A stretch of DNA of 6,577 nucleotides from Vulcanimicrobiota bacterium (lineage in GTDB: Bacteria; Vulcanimicrobiota; Vulcanimicrobiia; Vulcanimicrobiales; Vulcanimicrobiaceae): the NCBI GenBank assembly GCA_030038335.1, contig JASHPC010000033.1:1-6577 (forward strand), given 5' to 3'. Made by a program: the position numbers and the translations under genes. This document shows positions 5,277 through 6,577 of this stretch, piece after piece; positions within the stretch are counted from its first letter, which is position 1, and the number at the start of each line of letters is the position of its first letter. Under the pieces are notes generated by a model that ran no database searches, had not been told where the DNA came from, and saw only the letters and a program-made list of their open reading frames with translations.

Positions 5277-6577
5277 ATGGCAACGACGCTGGAACGTATT
5301 ACCCCCTTTGCGAACGAGGCGATTAAAACGTTCGCCGAACCGGCCGAAGCAGCCGCGATGGAGGCCGCGCTCATGCGCGTACGAGCAGGGTTTGGAAAGC
5401 ACTATCCGCTCGTGATCGGCGGCGAGCGCGTCGAGACCGCGAAGCGTATCCGCTCGACGAATCCATCTGCACCAAGCGAGATCGTCGGGGAGACGTCGTC
5501 AGCATCGGCGCAGGACGCGCAAAAGGCAGTTGCCGCCGCCGAACGCGCATTCACGACGTGGCGACACGTTCCGGCGCAGCAGCGCGCGGAAGTTCTTTTC
5601 ACGTGCGCACGGTTGCTGCGCGAGCGACGCTTCGACTACGATGCGTTACTCGTGTACGAAGTCGGGAAGAGCTGGGTAGAAGCGGACGCCGACGTCGCCG
5701 AAGCGATCGACTTTTTGGAGTTTTACGGCCGCGAGATCCTACGTTACTCGGAGCCGCAGCCCGTGACGCCGATCGCGGGTGAGCGCAACGAGCTCGTTTA
5801 CATTCCGCTTGGCGTCGGTGTCGTTATTCCGCCGTGGAACTTTGCGGCAGCGATCATGATGGGCATGTCGTCAGCGGCCGTCGTTGCGGGGAACGCGGTC
5901 GTGCTCAAACCATCGAGTGACTCGGCCATCGTCGCTGCGTGGTTCGTCGATATGATGGAAGAAGCGGGGCTGCCGCCGGGAGTGCTCAACTTTCTTCCTG
6001 GCGCGGGAAGCGAGATCGGCGACTTGATCGTGACGCATCCGAACGTGCGCTTCGTCTCCTTCACCGGGTCGAAGGAAGTCGGATTGCGCATCAATACTCT
6101 AGCCGCGCAGGCACAGCCCGGTCAGCGATGGATCAAGCGCGTCGTGGCGGAGATGGGTGGTAAAGACGCGATCGTCGTCGCGGCCGATGCCGATCTCGAC
6201 GCCGCCGTTGAAGGCGTTGCGGTTTCCGCGTTTGGCTTCCAAGGGCAGAAGTGCTCCGCGTGCTCGCGCGCGATCGTAGAGGAACCCGTGTACGAGGCGT
6301 TTGTCGAGAAGCTTCGCGAGCGAGTGAAGAAGATTACCGTCGGAGATCCGCGCGATCGTAGCACGTACATGGGGCCCATCATCAACAAGAGCGCGCTCGA
6401 ATCGATCGAGCGGTATATCGACGTTGGTAAGAGCGAAGGGCGCCTCATCGCAGGAGGAAAGCGAGCGCAGGGCGAGGGGTATTTTCTCGAGCCGACGGTC
6501 ATCGCCGACGTAACGCCCGACTCGCGCATCGCACAAGAAGAGATTTTCGGTCCCGTGCTGGCGATCATCAAGGCCAA
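5277..6577 (+). CDS. rocA: L-glutamate gamma-semialdehyde (1-pyrroline-5-carboxylate) dehydrogenase, partial
   Basis: The first 433 residues of an aldehyde dehydrogenase that runs off the window; full-length RocA proteins are about 515 residues. It oxidises glutamate semialdehyde, in equilibrium with pyrroline-5-carboxylate from proline, arginine or ornithine breakdown, to glutamate using NAD+. The N-terminal extension leading to FGKHYPLVIGGE (39-50) is typical of the monofunctional RocA group. EADADVAEAIDFLEFYGRE (135-153) also matches closely. Catalytic residues are visible: Asn188 in IPPWNF, Glu292 in VAEMGGKD (290-297) and the nucleophile Cys326 in FGFQGQKCSACSR (319-331). FVSFTGSKEVG (259-269) is the NAD-binding segment, and EEIFGPV (421-427) is near the break. 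ATG 5277 is chosen because the alignment to RocA extends to it; no Shine-Dalgarno sequence precedes it and a -10-like box lies only 10 nt upstream. No proline dehydrogenase is fused at the N-terminus. It diverges from the lhgO-like gene. Confidence 0.92.
   Translation, partial: MATTLERITPFANEAIKTFAEPAEAAAMEAALMRVRAGFGKHYPLVIGGERVETAKRIRSTNPSAPSEIVGETSSASAQDAQKAVAAAERAFTTWRHVPAQQRAEVLFTCARLLRERRFDYDALLVYEVGKSWVEADADVAEAIDFLEFYGREILRYSEPQPVTPIAGERNELVYIPLGVGVVIPPWNFAAAIMMGMSSAAVVAGNAVVLKPSSDSAIVAAWFVDMMEEAGLPPGVLNFLPGAGSEIGDLIVTHPNVRFVSFTGSKEVGLRINTLAAQAQPGQRWIKRVVAEMGGKDAIVVAADADLDAAVEGVAVSAFGFQGQKCSACSRAIVEEPVYEAFVEKLRERVKKITVGDPRDRSTYMGPIINKSALESIERYIDVGKSEGRLIAGGKRAQGEGYFLEPTVIADVTPDSRIAQEEIFGPVLAIIKA

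Noticed and set aside
5231..5374. A longer lhgO-like start at 5374 adding 48 residues
   Set aside because: It would overlap the divergent rocA coding region and place extra sequence before the FAD-binding motif, which normally sits at the N-terminus.
6099..6577. Reverse-strand open frames opposite the dehydrogenase
   Set aside because: The + strand frame holds the complete aldehyde dehydrogenase catalytic motifs. The reverse translations show no family signature.

Overview
GC-rich bacterial DNA, tightly packed, with six genes in three transcription units and no gap longer than about 50 bases. There are no RNA genes, mobile elements, CRISPR arrays or phage genes. The lineage cannot be fixed from the sequence. 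The sensor-type membrane protein, with its HRLLDLHVVISR-like linker, together with scarce Shine-Dalgarno sites, fits poorly cultured GC-rich phyla such as Eremiobacterota/WPS-2, but this is a low-confidence guess.

Region 1 (1-2726, + strand) is the distal half of a tryptophan operon: the 3' end of trpC, then complete trpF, trpB and trpA. The genes overlap or nearly touch (TGATG at trpC/trpF, 11 nt at trpF/trpB, a 4-nt gap before a GTG start at trpB/trpA) and mostly lack a Shine-Dalgarno sequence, so translational coupling is likely. Together they convert CdRP precursors to indole-3-glycerol phosphate and then to L-tryptophan. Catalytic residues are intact throughout, although TrpF has lost a usually conserved glycine-rich loop.

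Region 2 (2718-5230, - strand) is a two-gene unit. The upstream gene encodes a short L-2-hydroxyglutarate oxidase-like flavoprotein (LhgO family). It is followed after 32 nt by a multi-TM protein with a C-terminal GAF-like domain that resembles the sensory half of a 7TM histidine kinase but has no kinase module. Its stop overlaps the trpA stop by 9 bp in convergent orientation.

Region 3 (5277-6577, + strand, running off the end) is an L-glutamate-gamma-semialdehyde (1-pyrroline-5-carboxylate) dehydrogenase of the RocA type. It diverges from the lhgO-like gene across a 46-bp spacer that carries an AT-rich box resembling -10 elements on both strands. The two divergent enzymes deliver carbon to 2-oxoglutarate and glutamate, which suggests a small catabolic locus beside the trp operon.

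I see no clear novel defence or mobile system. The points most worth checking are the internally shortened LhgO-like enzyme, the kinase-less membrane GAF protein, the altered TrpF loop and the compact divergent promoter.
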